Below are positions 24,552 to 33,231 of a stretch of 64,000 nucleotides of DNA, piece after piece (position 1 is the first letter of the stretch; every line of letters begins with the position of its first letter). Location: NCBI GenBank assembly GCA_045656705.1, contig JAZORR010000050.1, positions 1 through 64,000 of the forward strand, written 5' to 3'. Source of the DNA: RGIG4576 sp045656705. Lineage in GTDB: Bacteria > Bacteroidota > Bacteroidia > Bacteroidales > Muribaculaceae. The translations under genes and the position numbers were made by a program. Under the pieces are notes generated by a model. That model was not told the DNA's origin. It searched no databases and was given only the letters and a program-made list of their open reading frames with translations.

Positions 24552-27491
24552 TTATCTTCCACAAATCATTTTAAACTTGCAGTATGTACAATTATCTACG
24601 TGCTTGGTTTGAGTAAAAGGAATACTCAAATCAAATATCTCTTCGATTTTATTTCTAAATGCATTTGCAAACGATTCATATACATTCCTATAGTTATCCA
24701 CTTTTATACCGTCTATTGATATTTGAGGTTTAGACATATCTTTTACTGTATATACTAATGGTTGAATTTTTTCATACTTTCCATCATTACGATAATTAAA
24801 ATACGCACAATATAGCATCAACTGCATCAGCACCTTATTGTTCTGAGTGTTATCAATAGAAAATATTTCCGATAGCTTACCACTCTTTACATCACCTCCT
24901 GTTTTATAATCTATGATACGAACATAGTCCTTACCTTCAGCATCTTTTACAATATCTACACGATCGATAAACTGCTTGAAATTAATTTCAAATTCGCTCC
25001 AAAAACTTGATTCCTCTGTTTCTCCTTGCAGATAAATAAATTCAGGATTATTTTGCTTATCGAATTTCAAAATCTCTTTAATGTAATATTTTATTACATC
25101 GTATATCATAAATCCAATTCCATCAAGCTCTTTTGCTTCTTCGCCCACTTTAAGTTTGTTATATTTTAAATTCACCACACGAGTAATGGTATCATCTAAT
25201 TTGGTAGAATTTAACAAATTAGAAATATAACTTTCTGTGATTTTATGCGCATCTACATCATTATACTTACATTTTGGAGCTGATTTATATAATCGCCTCA
25301 TTATTTCGTGAATAATATTACCAAATGTACCATAATCAATAAATGGCACATCTTCTTCTATAGCAGGCAAACATGCTACACGCTCAAAGTAAAATTGAAG
25401 TGGACATTTAATGTACGTTGAAATAGCACTTGCCGATAAGAATTTTTTACATTCAACCTTACGATATTCTTGAAGTAATTCCTTTATTTCATCCTTACGT
25501 ACTTCAATAGGTTGTTCCTTTGCAATTGATATATCAAACGAGACGAAATCAATTTTTGCTTTATCTTTAGCATATATTTGACATAATTGCTGAACAAAGC
25601 GAGAAGGATCCCCTGAACCTTTTGCATTTGAACGCGCATCGTAAAGCAAATATACATTTTCTGCACGACTTATCATTCTATAAAAATAATACGCATACAT
25701 TGACTCCTGATGCTCTATAGTTGACATTTGATAGTATGTTCTAATAGAGTGGGGGATAAAACTTCTCGAAAAGTGTTTTTTAGGAAACACCTTCTCATTC
25801 ATAGATAATATTATAATATTTCTAAAATCTAAGCATCTGGTTTCAAGCACACCCATTATCTGCAAACCCTCCAATGGTTCACCTTCCATCGTTATAGTCA
25901 GCCCCGACACAAATCTATCAAGCAAATAAAAGAAAGTACTATCACTATATTCTATATTATAATTACCTATAATATCTAATAACAACTCAAATTGTTCATT
26001 GTATTTCTGAGCACAAGTTTTTTCTACCTCGCCATTATTAGAGTCTTTAAATGTAGAAATAACTTCGTTGACAATAAATTTCATAATTGTGCTCATATAT
26101 TTCTTCAATCCCTCAACTGTTTTTTCCTCAATAGGAGAAAATAACAATTTAAAGGCATCACACTCATTGAGCAATAATGATGATTTTATATATGATGACT
26201 TTTCTTTAGAAACTACAGCTAATAAATTTATTGATTCCTTTTGAGTTTTCACTTTCATAAATGGATGAGAAAGCAATTCTTTTACATCTTCATGATAGTA
26301 GCACCATTCTCCTGAAATTTTTCTTGCTTGGCGATGCAATTTAGCTATCAACGACAAAATAGTAGAAGTTAACGATTTCTTCAAAGGAAATCCCATCGTA
26401 ATATTAGCCTTACAATTCTGTTTATCTATTGACCCTGATAATGGAATAAATAGGTTTTCATCAGGCAAAACTATAGCAGTATCTATAAGATCATTCTTAT
26501 CATCAATCTTATTATCATCTATAAGATGTTTCACTATAGATGAAGCATATTTCACCTGACCTACACTTGACGGTATTGCTTTAATTTCAATATTTGGGAA
26601 AGATTTGATTTCAAATTCTCCAATATCATAATTTGATTTAAATCGTTCAATATTTTTACTAATGAATTTTGTGGCCTTATTATTAGAATCTTTTAAAGCT
26701 GGAGAATTGCAATCCCAATAAAAGTCGACAATGCCCTTGTTCTGCAAAGACTTAAATAACATAATTTCGCTTGTAGACAATACATTAAATCCCACAAATA
26801 CATATTGCTTACAATTAAAATCTTTTACTTCACATTGCTTTATACCTTGTACTGCTTCTCGATAAATACGACCAGAGTAAGCCATTCCTTTAGCAAGCAA
26901 TCTCTTATTTAGATTGTCATATAATTCACCTAAACTTGCCCAAAGTTTATAATAATCTTGTGAATTTTCGCCATTAGCATTATAGGCACTCGTATGTTTC
27001 CAAAATCTATCACCTATAGATGTGTACAATGATTCATTTACTCCAAAATATTCTTGGAGTACCGCTTTTTGTTCATCAGTTAAATAGTCTGTACCAATTT
27101 CTTTATATTCGCGGACATTACGGAACAATTCTTTCGCATTGACCATATATAAATCCACATCATTAAAGTCATTAATGACTACATCTCCCCAATATGTAAA
27201 CTCATCAAAAGATTCACTGTTATCTTTAAATAATTTTACATATTCTTCATACAAATCAAGCATAAGTTCAATGCGACCACATTCAACCAAACCTGTTATA
27301 TCACAGACAAACTCTGATATAGTAGTGATTTTAGGCAAAATGATTTGTTTACCTGCTTCCTCTTTTAAATATTTCTCAAAAAAGACGCCACTTCTTCTAT
27401 TTGGAAAGATAAAACAGTAATCCATCAATTCACTTTCCGCTTTATTAATAAAAGTTGAAGCTATTTGTTGTAAAAATTGAATGCGTTGCAT
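24552..27491 (-). CDS. PD-(D/E)XK nuclease family protein, AddB-like
   Basis: A 979-residue DNA-repair nuclease resembling AddB of AddAB. The C-terminal nuclease domain shows the His of GNIIHEIM, the active-site IIDYK (Asp861, Lys863) and an iron-sulfur cysteine set: Cys696 in YIKCPLQFYF plus Cys968, Cys971 and Cys977 in the final NCTYCKFKMIC. That cluster arrangement is typical of AddB/Cas4-type nucleases. The N-terminal two thirds looks like an inactivated helicase (LMDYCFIFPNRRSG in place of a Walker A motif). It is 5 bases downstream of holB, in a metF-holB-nuclease operon. The helicase partner AddA is not in the window. Confidence 0.85.
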   Translation of the reverse strand: MQRIQFLQQIASTFINKAESELMDYCFIFPNRRSGVFFEKYLKEEAGKQIILPKITTISEFVCDITGLVECGRIELMLDLYEEYVKLFKDNSESFDEFTYWGDVVINDFNDVDLYMVNAKELFRNVREYKEIGTDYLTDEQKAVLQEYFGVNESLYTSIGDRFWKHTSAYNANGENSQDYYKLWASLGELYDNLNKRLLAKGMAYSGRIYREAVQGIKQCEVKDFNCKQYVFVGFNVLSTSEIMLFKSLQNKGIVDFYWDCNSPALKDSNNKATKFISKNIERFKSNYDIGEFEIKSFPNIEIKAIPSSVGQVKYASSIVKHLIDDNKIDDKNDLIDTAIVLPDENLFIPLSGSIDKQNCKANITMGFPLKKSLTSTILSLIAKLHRQARKISGEWCYYHEDVKELLSHPFMKVKTQKESINLLAVVSKEKSSYIKSSLLLNECDAFKLLFSPIEEKTVEGLKKYMSTIMKFIVNEVISTFKDSNNGEVEKTCAQKYNEQFELLLDIIGNYNIEYSDSTFFYLLDRFVSGLTITMEGEPLEGLQIMGVLETRCLDFRNIIILSMNEKVFPKKHFSRSFIPHSIRTYYQMSTIEHQESMYAYYFYRMISRAENVYLLYDARSNAKGSGDPSRFVQQLCQIYAKDKAKIDFVSFDISIAKEQPIEVRKDEIKELLQEYRKVECKKFLSASAISTYIKCPLQFYFERVACLPAIEEDVPFIDYGTFGNIIHEIMRRLYKSAPKCKYNDVDAHKITESYISNLLNSTKLDDTITRVVNLKYNKLKVGEEAKELDGIGFMIYDVIKYYIKEILKFDKQNNPEFIYLQGETEESSFWSEFEINFKQFIDRVDIVKDAEGKDYVRIIDYKTGGDVKSGKLSEIFSIDNTQNNKVLMQLMLYCAYFNYRNDGKYEKIQPLVYTVKDMSKPQISIDGIKVDNYRNVYESFANAFRNKIEEIFDLSIPFTQTKHVDNCTYCKFKMICGR

Positions 27492-27496
27492 AATTG

Positions 27497-28618
27497 TTAT
27501 CTTTTAATCAGAATAGTAATTTTAATTGCTAAGTCAAATAGGATTATTTTTCCATTTCCGTTGCCAGCTATATCAATCTCAGCTTTATCAAATTCTTCCA
27601 ACATCTTTATTACGTTTACCTCGTTGATATATGGAGCGAATTTCAAGCTGAAATTTTCCTCTTGATTTGTCATATAATTCAATTCTGGTTCTTGAATATT
27701 GTAGATATAGTTTTCTCTAACCATTCTACTTGAATACACAAGAAATCGACGTATCTTCTCTCGCTTATACTGAAAAATATGTTCCGACCATTCTTTCAAT
27801 TGTTTTAGATCTCTCATATAGGCCAAGCGCATAAGTTTCACGAAATCCGCAAAAAAATCCTTAGTTTCACTCTCTTGTGCCAAACTATTTTCAGCTCTTA
27901 AAGCATCTCCTTCACTTGACGCAGCAATAGCATTTGCGTCGGCAGGATTCAATTGATATTTATGTTGCAGATACATAGAAACATCTGCAGTAGATAGTCG
28001 TTTAAGTTCTATTCTTTGCGTTCTAGAGTAGATAGTAGGTAATATATCATTCTTATTATTACTAACAAATACAAAGATAGAATCGTTGGTAGGTTCTTCA
28101 ATAAGTTTAAGCAATTTATTAGCACATTGTAAATGAATCTTCTCTGGTAACCACATTATAAGAACCTTATACTTGGTAGACATAGCAGAAAGAGACATCT
28201 TATGCACAATGCGAGCACTTTCCCCCACAAATATTTGAGGTTGCGCATTTTCATTTTTTAGAAAACTCAACCACTTCTCATAATCTTCAACTATGGGGTT
28301 TGAGAACAAAAAATCTTTCCATTCTGCACTAAAATCATCAGAATTAGTATTATCACCTTTTTTCACCACAGGATATGAATAAAAAGTGTCTCCGTGATTC
28401 ATCGATTGATGTTGCAAGCACGACGGACATCTACCACATGAATCGCCATCTATCTTATTTTCACAATGTAAGTATTGAGCAAAAGCACGCGCTAATGCCA
28501 ATTTGGGAACACCCGATTCACCATGCAACAATAATGCATGAGGTATCTCATCAAGATCCGCCATTTGGCGTAACCTTGTTTTTGCACTTTCCTGTCCTAA
28601 AACTTCACTGAATTTCAT
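27497..28618 (-). CDS. holB: DNA polymerase III subunit delta'
   Basis: A clamp-loader AAA+ subunit of 373 residues. The P-loop region is degenerate (HGESGVPKLALA), as expected for delta', and a four-cysteine zinc module follows (HCENK, then CGRCPSC). IEEPTNDSIFVFVSN and the SRTQRIELKRL segment (where catalytic subunits have SRC) match the family. The gene sits 9 bases after metF and 5 before the AddB-like gene, so all three are likely one transcript. Confidence 0.93.
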   Translation of the reverse strand: MKFSEVLGQESAKTRLRQMADLDEIPHALLLHGESGVPKLALARAFAQYLHCENKIDGDSCGRCPSCLQHQSMNHGDTFYSYPVVKKGDNTNSDDFSAEWKDFLFSNPIVEDYEKWLSFLKNENAQPQIFVGESARIVHKMSLSAMSTKYKVLIMWLPEKIHLQCANKLLKLIEEPTNDSIFVFVSNNKNDILPTIYSRTQRIELKRLSTADVSMYLQHKYQLNPADANAIAASSEGDALRAENSLAQESETKDFFADFVKLMRLAYMRDLKQLKEWSEHIFQYKREKIRRFLVYSSRMVRENYIYNIQEPELNYMTNQEENFSLKFAPYINEVNVIKMLEEFDKAEIDIAGNGNGKIILFDLAIKITILIKR

Positions 28619-28627
28619 ATAATAGTT

Positions 28628-29587
28628 TTAATAAATTTCTGCAGCGACTTGTCTCACACTCTCTGTAGCATTATGAGAATAGAAATGTATACTTGGCACT
28701 CCCGATGCAATTAATTCCTTAGCTTGATAAATACACCACTCTACGCCCACCTGTTTTGCTTGATTATCATCATTGCAATTACTCAATGCCTCAGCTAATT
28801 CACTTGGCAAATCCACATGGAAAACCTTAGGCAAAATAGTCAATTGATTCTTATTTACAATAGGTTTAATTGCAGGGATAATAGGCACATTAATGCCTAT
28901 CAGTCTACATCTTTCTACAAATTCAAAATACTTAGTATTATCAAAGAACATTTGTGTAACAATATAGTCGGCTCCCTTATCTACTTTTTGCTTCAACATT
29001 TTCAAGTCTATATCCATATTCGGTGCCTCCTCATGCTTCTCAGGATATCCAGCAACACCAAATGAGAATTTATTGCTATTTGCCACATCCATTGATGTGC
29101 CATCTACAAAATAACCTTCATTAAATCTTGAAACCTGTTCTTCTAATTCAATCGCATAATGATGACCATTTTCAACCGGAATAAACCTATTTTCGTGCTT
29201 TGCCTTATCGCCACGAAGCACTAAAAGGTTATTTATACCTAAGAAATTTAGGTCAATCAATGCGTGTTCGGTTTCGGTTCGAGAAAAACCACTACATATC
29301 AAATGAGGCACAGCTGGAATTCCATATCGTTGCTGAATAGCTGCTGCTACAGCCACTGTGCCAGGACGATTACGCTCCGACACACGCTGATACAATCCAT
29401 CTTGTGTACTTTTGAAAACCATTTCACTACGATGAGTTGTTATATTTATATATAATGGATTGAATTCCTTAAGCACTTCAATGTTTTTGAATAAATGTTC
29501 TATACTTTTTCCTTTCAACGGAGGTAGGACTTCAAAAGAAAACCCAGTTTTTGTAGGATTTGAGTTAATTAATTCCGAAACTTTCAT
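28628..29587 (-). CDS. metF: Methylenetetrahydrofolate reductase
   Basis: An FAD enzyme reducing 5,10-methylene-THF to 5-methyl-THF for methionine synthesis. The 319-residue TIM barrel shows the N-terminal FSFEVLPPLKG, PHLICSGFSRTE (normally HL.C), NLLVLRGDK, FSFGVAGYPEKH and DYIVTQMFFD, all standard MetF blocks. It lacks the eukaryotic regulatory domain. It leads the metF-holB-nuclease operon from a near-consensus promoter. I see no SAM riboswitch; the leader is only about 15 bases. Confidence 0.97.
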   Translation of the reverse strand: MKVSELINSNPTKTGFSFEVLPPLKGKSIEHLFKNIEVLKEFNPLYINITTHRSEMVFKSTQDGLYQRVSERNRPGTVAVAAAIQQRYGIPAVPHLICSGFSRTETEHALIDLNFLGINNLLVLRGDKAKHENRFIPVENGHHYAIELEEQVSRFNEGYFVDGTSMDVANSNKFSFGVAGYPEKHEEAPNMDIDLKMLKQKVDKGADYIVTQMFFDNTKYFEFVERCRLIGINVPIIPAIKPIVNKNQLTILPKVFHVDLPSELAEALSNCNDDNQAKQVGVEWCIYQAKELIASGVPSIHFYSHNATESVRQVAAEIY

Positions 29588-29605
29588 ATCAATACTAATT
29601 TATAA

Positions 29606-29637
29606 CAAAGATACTCCAATATGCTTGTAAAAGCAAA
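29606..29637 (-). promoter_or_regulatory. Promoter of metF-holB-nuclease operon
   Basis: Minus strand: -33 TTTG (29634-29637), 20-bp spacer, -7 TATCTTTG (29606-29613), a consensus match. The -33 lies within the palindrome GCAAATTTAATTTGC (29633-29647) shared with the divergent galE promoter. Confidence 0.8.
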
Positions 29638-29642
29638 TTTAA

Positions 29643-29674
29643 TTTGCACAAAACGTAACTATTAATTAATTTTG
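29643..29674 (+). promoter_or_regulatory. Promoter of galE
   Basis: Plus strand: -33 TTTG (29643-29646), 20-bp spacer, -7 TAATTTTG (29667-29674). Its -33 is the other half of the palindrome used by the metF promoter. Confidence 0.8.
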
Positions 29675-29697
29675 TTTAATAATAAAATTGCATAAAA

Positions 29698-30732
29698 ATG
29701 AAACCTAAAATACTTGTAACTGGAGGTACGGGATACATTGGTTCGCACACTGTTGTTGAACTTCAATCGTCGGGCTATGAAGTTATCATAATAGACAATC
29801 TATCAAATAGCAATATTTCAGTACTTGATGGTATTGAACGAATCACTGGACAACGACCTATCTTCATAGAAGGAGATTGTACAGATATCAATACCCTTGA
29901 AAATATATTTGAAACATACCCAGATATCAAAGGGATTATAAACTTTGCCGCAAGTAAGGCAGTAGGGGAGTCTATTGAAAAACCGTTGCTATATTATCGC
30001 AACAACCTCAATTCATTAATGAACCTTTTGGATTTAATGCCAAAATATAATGTGGAAGGTTTTGTATTCTCTTCTTCTTGCACTGTATATGGAGAACCAG
30101 ACGTAAATCCAGTTACCGAAGAATCTCCAATAAAAATAGCAATATCTCCATATGGTAACACCAAACAAATTTGTGAAGAAATAATAACTGATTACATAAA
30201 ATCTGGAGCAAATATTAGAAGTATCATATTACGATACTTCAACCCTGTAGGTGCTCACCCAAGTGCCGAAATAGGCGAACTACCCAATGGCACTCCAAAC
30301 AATCTGTTGCCATACTTAGCACAAGCCGCTATTGGAATAAGAAAAGAATTGAGTGTATTCGGAAATGATTACAACACACCCGATGGTTCGTGCATTAGAG
30401 ATTTTATTAATGTGGTAGACTTGGCTAAAGCACATGTTTGCGCACTTAATCGTATGCTTAAAAACAAAGAATGCAAACCATTAGAAACCTATAATTTGGG
30501 TACAGGCAATGGTGTTTCAGTCTTAGAACTAATCAACACATTCGAAAAAGCTACAGGAATAAAAGTACCTCACAAGATAGTAGGTCGCAGAAGTGGCGAC
30601 ATTGAGAAAGTGTGGGGTGATACTTCTAAAGCAAACAACATATTAGGTTGGAAAGCAAACACAACTTTGGAAGATACAATGAGATCTGTGTGGAATTGGC
30701 AACTTAAACTTCGCGAACGAGGATTAATGTAA
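29698..30732 (+). CDS. galE: UDP-glucose 4-epimerase
   Basis: An extended short-chain dehydrogenase interconverting UDP-glucose and UDP-galactose. The NAD-binding GGTGYIG is at 9-15, the catalytic SSSCTVYG stretch at 125-132, and Tyr152/Lys156 form the YxxxK pair in SPYGNTK. The 344-residue length and the C-terminal GRRSGDIEKVWGD segment are typical of GalE. It is monocistronic, with its own promoter and terminator. Activity on N-acetylated sugars cannot be excluded. Confidence 0.95.
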   Translation: MKPKILVTGGTGYIGSHTVVELQSSGYEVIIIDNLSNSNISVLDGIERITGQRPIFIEGDCTDINTLENIFETYPDIKGIINFAASKAVGESIEKPLLYYRNNLNSLMNLLDLMPKYNVEGFVFSSSCTVYGEPDVNPVTEESPIKIAISPYGNTKQICEEIITDYIKSGANIRSIILRYFNPVGAHPSAEIGELPNGTPNNLLPYLAQAAIGIRKELSVFGNDYNTPDGSCIRDFINVVDLAKAHVCALNRMLKNKECKPLETYNLGTGNGVSVLELINTFEKATGIKVPHKIVGRRSGDIEKVWGDTSKANNILGWKANTTLEDTMRSVWNWQLKLRERGLM

Positions 30733-30762
30733 TTTCAACATACTTACAATTAAGCCTATACT

Positions 30763-30796
30763 AAGAACTATTTCACCATAGAAATGGTTCTTTTTT
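30763..30796 (+). terminator. Rho-independent terminator of galE
   Basis: AAGAACTATTTC (30763-30774) pairs with GAAATGGTTCTT (30781-30792, one G-T pair) and runs into a six-base T tract, 30 bases after the galE stop. Confidence 0.8.
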
Positions 30797-30805
30797 GTTA
30801 CCATA

Positions 30806-30836
30806 TAAAAAAAGAAGTCCCTTTTGAGGACTTCTT
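30806..30836 (-). terminator. Rho-independent terminator of tRNA-Gln-rpsP
   Basis: On the minus strand, AAGAAGTCC/GGACTTCTT (arms 30828-30836 and 30812-30820) with a 7-base loop is followed by a T tract, 24 bases after the rpsP stop. It stands back-to-back with the galE terminator. Confidence 0.8.
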
Positions 30837-30860
30837 ACAAGAAAAAAATCTTTCTTAAAA

Positions 30861-31397
30861 TTATTCTGCAGTTTCTGCTGGAGTTTCTTCAGTTGCAACT
30901 TCTTCTGTAGCTGCTGCTTCAGCTGCTGCCTTAGCCAATTCAGCTTTCTTTTGAGCAACTGCTTCTGCCTTAGCTGCATTCTTTGCACTTTCAGCTTCAA
31001 GACGAGCCTTCTTATCTGCTTTCTTTTCTTCAGACAATTTGTTCTTCTTAGCTTCAATTGCTGCAACTTTTTCTTTCTTCCAAGCTTCAAAACGCTTTTG
31101 AGCTTCTTCTTCAGTGAATGCACCTTTCTTTACACCACCTTGCAAGTGCTTCATCAACAATACACCTTCGTAAGAAAGGATTCTACGAACTGTGTCAGTA
31201 GGGATAGCACCACAATTCAACCAGTACAAAGCTCTTTCAAAATTTAAACTTATTGTAGCAGGATCAGTGTTAGGGTTATAAGAACCAATCCTTTCAATAA
31301 ATTTACCATCACGTGGTGCTCTGCTATCTGCGATAACAATAGGATAGAACGCGTAGTCCTTGTGACCTCTGCGTTGCAATCTGATTTTTACTGCCAT
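30861..31397 (-). CDS. rpsP: 30S ribosomal protein S16
   Basis: A small-subunit assembly protein. Residues 1-80 are the conserved S16 domain (MAVKIRLQRRGHKDYAFYPIV, ADSRAPRDGKFIERIGSYNP, WLNCGAIPTDTVRRIL). The remaining 100 residues or so are a Lys/Ala/Glu-rich extension, predicted helical and low-complexity, that makes it 178 residues; such tails are known in Bacteroidetes S16. It lies 68 bases downstream of tRNA-Gln on the same strand and ends at a hairpin terminator, so the two are probably one transcription unit. Confidence 0.97.
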   Translation of the reverse strand: MAVKIRLQRRGHKDYAFYPIVIADSRAPRDGKFIERIGSYNPNTDPATISLNFERALYWLNCGAIPTDTVRRILSYEGVLLMKHLQGGVKKGAFTEEEAQKRFEAWKKEKVAAIEAKKNKLSEEKKADKKARLEAESAKNAAKAEAVAQKKAELAKAAAEAAATEEVATEETPAETAE

Positions 31398-31465
31398 TTT
31401 TTAAATAGTTTAAATTTGTTAATATATTAAAAACTTACTCGAAGTTTATTTTTTCTTATTTCTTG

Positions 31466-31536
31466 TTGCCCAAGAAGGATTCGAACCCTCACAGGCGGAA
31501 CCAGAATCCGACGTGCTACCATTACACCATTGGGCA
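31466..31536 (-). tRNA. tRNA-Gln (anticodon CTG)
   Basis: A complete 71-base cloverleaf on the minus strand. The acceptor stem TGCCCAA/TTGGGCA is fully paired. The D arm is GTGT-AATGGTA-GCAC, the anticodon loop TTCTGGT gives CTG at plus-strand 31502-31504, and the T arm is GAGGG-TTCGAAT-CCTTC. CCA is not encoded, as usual in Bacteroidetes. The weak U1-A72 pair fits glutamine identity. The discriminator is A, whereas E. coli tRNA-Gln has G, and the outermost anticodon-stem pair is a T/C mismatch. Confidence 0.92.
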
Positions 31537-31547
31537 AAACGCGAGTG

Positions 31548-31555
31548 CAAAGGTA
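31548..31555 (-). promoter_or_regulatory. Promoter -7 box of tRNA-Gln-rpsP
   Basis: TACCTTTG on the minus strand, 11 bases before the mature tRNA 5' end. The -33 position reads CTTT in place of TTTG. No other box lies between the tRNA and rpsP, which favours co-transcription. Confidence 0.55.
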
Positions 31556-31602
31556 CGAGTTTTATTTAGAATAAAAAAGTAAAAAACAAAATATTTTCTA
31601 CA

Positions 31603-32346
31603 TTATTTCATTTTTGTTCTCAATTCCACAGGTAAAGCACTCTGAATTGCGTCGTAAGTGGTTTGCATCAATGTTTCCATATCTGGTTTACCATCACTTG
31701 GCAAAATAGGTTTGTGTATAGTAAGTATAATTTTACCATATTGAACATTAAATTTCGATGTCCTCGGCAAAATTTTATAAGCACCGTCTATTGTTATAGG
31801 AACAAGAGGCAACTTAAAATCAACAGCCAATTTAAATGCTCCTTTCTTAAATGAATTCATCGTTCCATCCAAAGTACGAGTACCTTCAGGGAATACAACT
31901 AATGACATACCATTACACAATCTCTTTCTCGCATCAATAACCGACCTTGCCATAGCCATAGGTGACGAACGATCCACCATTATTTGTTCAGAATTAATAC
32001 ATGCTGCACCCACCATAGGAATCTTTTCCAAACTCTTCTTCATCATCCATTTAAAATTATGACCAAGAAAACCATAAATTGAAAAAATATCGTATGCACC
32101 TTGATGGTTTGCCACAAACACATATGAAGTATCTTTGTCTATATTATCTTTTCCAACTACTTCTACACGTACAAATAGCAACCAACACCAACACTTACCC
32201 CAAATATGTGCTGGATAATATCCCCACCATTTACTGCCAAACAATCTGCTACCGATAATCATACAAAGTGTTACAATTATAGTAATCAACACTAATAGGG
32301 GATAGGCTATAAGCCATTTATAAATGTTGTAAAAAAACTTTATCAT
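31603..32346 (-). CDS. plsC: 1-acyl-sn-glycerol-3-phosphate acyltransferase
   Basis: A membrane acyltransferase that adds the second acyl chain to lysophosphatidic acid, giving phosphatidic acid. The 247-residue product has an N-terminal membrane segment (about 10-35), the catalytic HxxxxD motif in VANHQGAYDIF, VVFPEGTR and the later PLVPITIDGAYKI block. It is monocistronic, with a promoter upstream, and lies downstream of the rprXY terminator. An ornithine-lipid acyltransferase role is possible but less likely. Confidence 0.92.
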   Translation of the reverse strand: MIKFFYNIYKWLIAYPLLVLITIIVTLCMIIGSRLFGSKWWGYYPAHIWGKCWCWLLFVRVEVVGKDNIDKDTSYVFVANHQGAYDIFSIYGFLGHNFKWMMKKSLEKIPMVGAACINSEQIMVDRSSPMAMARSVIDARKRLCNGMSLVVFPEGTRTLDGTMNSFKKGAFKLAVDFKLPLVPITIDGAYKILPRTSKFNVQYGKIILTIHKPILPSDGKPDMETLMQTTYDAIQSALPVELRTKMK

Positions 32347-32382
32347 AATATTCCTATATTTCTTATTGAAACAATTTCACTA

Positions 32383-32413
32383 CAAAGATACTCCAAATAA
32401 ATGCAATTACAAA
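32383..32413 (-). promoter_or_regulatory. Promoter of plsC
   Basis: Minus strand: -33 TTTG (32410-32413), 19-bp spacer, -7 TATCTTTG (32383-32390). The leader is about 30 bases. Confidence 0.7.
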
Positions 32414-32453
32414 AATACAATCTATAAATATTTTACATCATTTTCAATCAAAC

Positions 32454-32500
32454 ATTAAAAAGACTCCAAAATAGATATATCTACTTGGAGTCTTTTTAAT
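32454..32500 (-). terminator. Terminator of rprXY
   Basis: A 16-bp perfect stem (ATTAAAAAGACTCCAA at 32454-32469 with its complement at 32485-32500). The loop itself contains a palindrome (TAGATATATCTA). It lies 15 bases past the response-regulator stop. Confidence 0.8.
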
Positions 32501-32514
32501 ATTCATATCAATAC

Positions 32515-33225
32515 TTACTTTGATTTAGCTTCAATTTCTGGAGATATTAGTTTATATCCCTTACCATGAATATTGATAATTTCAATAGTAGGATCATCCT
32601 TAAGATGTTTTCTTAATTTTGTGATATACACATCCATACTTCTTGCGTTGAAGTAATTGTCGTCAATCCAAATTGTCTTCAAAGCAAAATTTCTTTCAAG
32701 AATTTCATTGACATGAGCACACAAAAGACTCAACAACTCAGATTCCTTAGTAGTCAGCTTAGTCACCTTGTCTTCAAACATAAGCACTTGCTTTTGGGTA
32801 TCAAAAGTAAACTTACCAATCTTATACATAGTAATCTCTTTACCCTTTTTACCCTTCACACGACGCAAAATAGCTTCAATACGGAAAACCAACTCTTCCA
32901 TACTAAATGGTTTAGTGATATAATCATCAGCACCAATCTTAAATCCTTCAAGAATATCCTCCTTAAGAGATTTAGCTGTCAAAAATATAATTGGTACTTC
33001 TCCATTTACTGTACGTATTTCTTGAGCCAACGCAAAACCATCTTTCTTTGGCATCATCACATCAAGCACACACAAATCGTACTTACCTTTCAAAAATGCC
33101 TTATAGCCACTTTCTCCATCTGCAAACAAATCTGCATTAAAACCTTTTGCCTGAAGATATTCTCTTAAAAGCATACCAAGATTTTCATCATCTTCGCATA
33201 GCAAAATTCTTAGTTTTTCTTCCAT
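32515..33225 (-). CDS. rprY: OmpR-family response regulator (RprY-like)
   Basis: A DNA-binding response regulator of 236 residues. The receiver domain (1-120) has the acidic pocket CEDDEN (10-15), phospho-acceptor Asp55 in VLDVMMPKKDG and Lys105 in YITKPFS. The winged-helix trans_reg_C domain (about 135-230) includes LTTKESELL and RSMDVYITKLRKHLKDD. The length and the kinase partner match Bacteroides RprY, but the symbol rests on resemblance. It begins 6 bases after the kinase gene and ends at a strong terminator. Confidence 0.9.
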   Translation of the reverse strand: MEEKLRILLCEDDENLGMLLREYLQAKGFNADLFADGESGYKAFLKGKYDLCVLDVMMPKKDGFALAQEIRTVNGEVPIIFLTAKSLKEDILEGFKIGADDYITKPFSMEELVFRIEAILRRVKGKKGKEITMYKIGKFTFDTQKQVLMFEDKVTKLTTKESELLSLLCAHVNEILERNFALKTIWIDDNYFNARSMDVYITKLRKHLKDDPTIEIINIHGKGYKLISPEIEAKSK

Positions 33226-33231
33226 AATTAT

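Noticed and set aside
29588..29605. SAM or folate riboswitch before metF
   Set aside because: The predicted leader is under 20 bases, too short for any riboswitch.
30773..31123. Lys/Leu/Arg-rich 116-codon frame inside rpsP
   Set aside because: It is a frame-shifted reading of the Ala/Lys/Glu-rich S16 tail and runs past the rpsP terminator; there is no promoter or homology.
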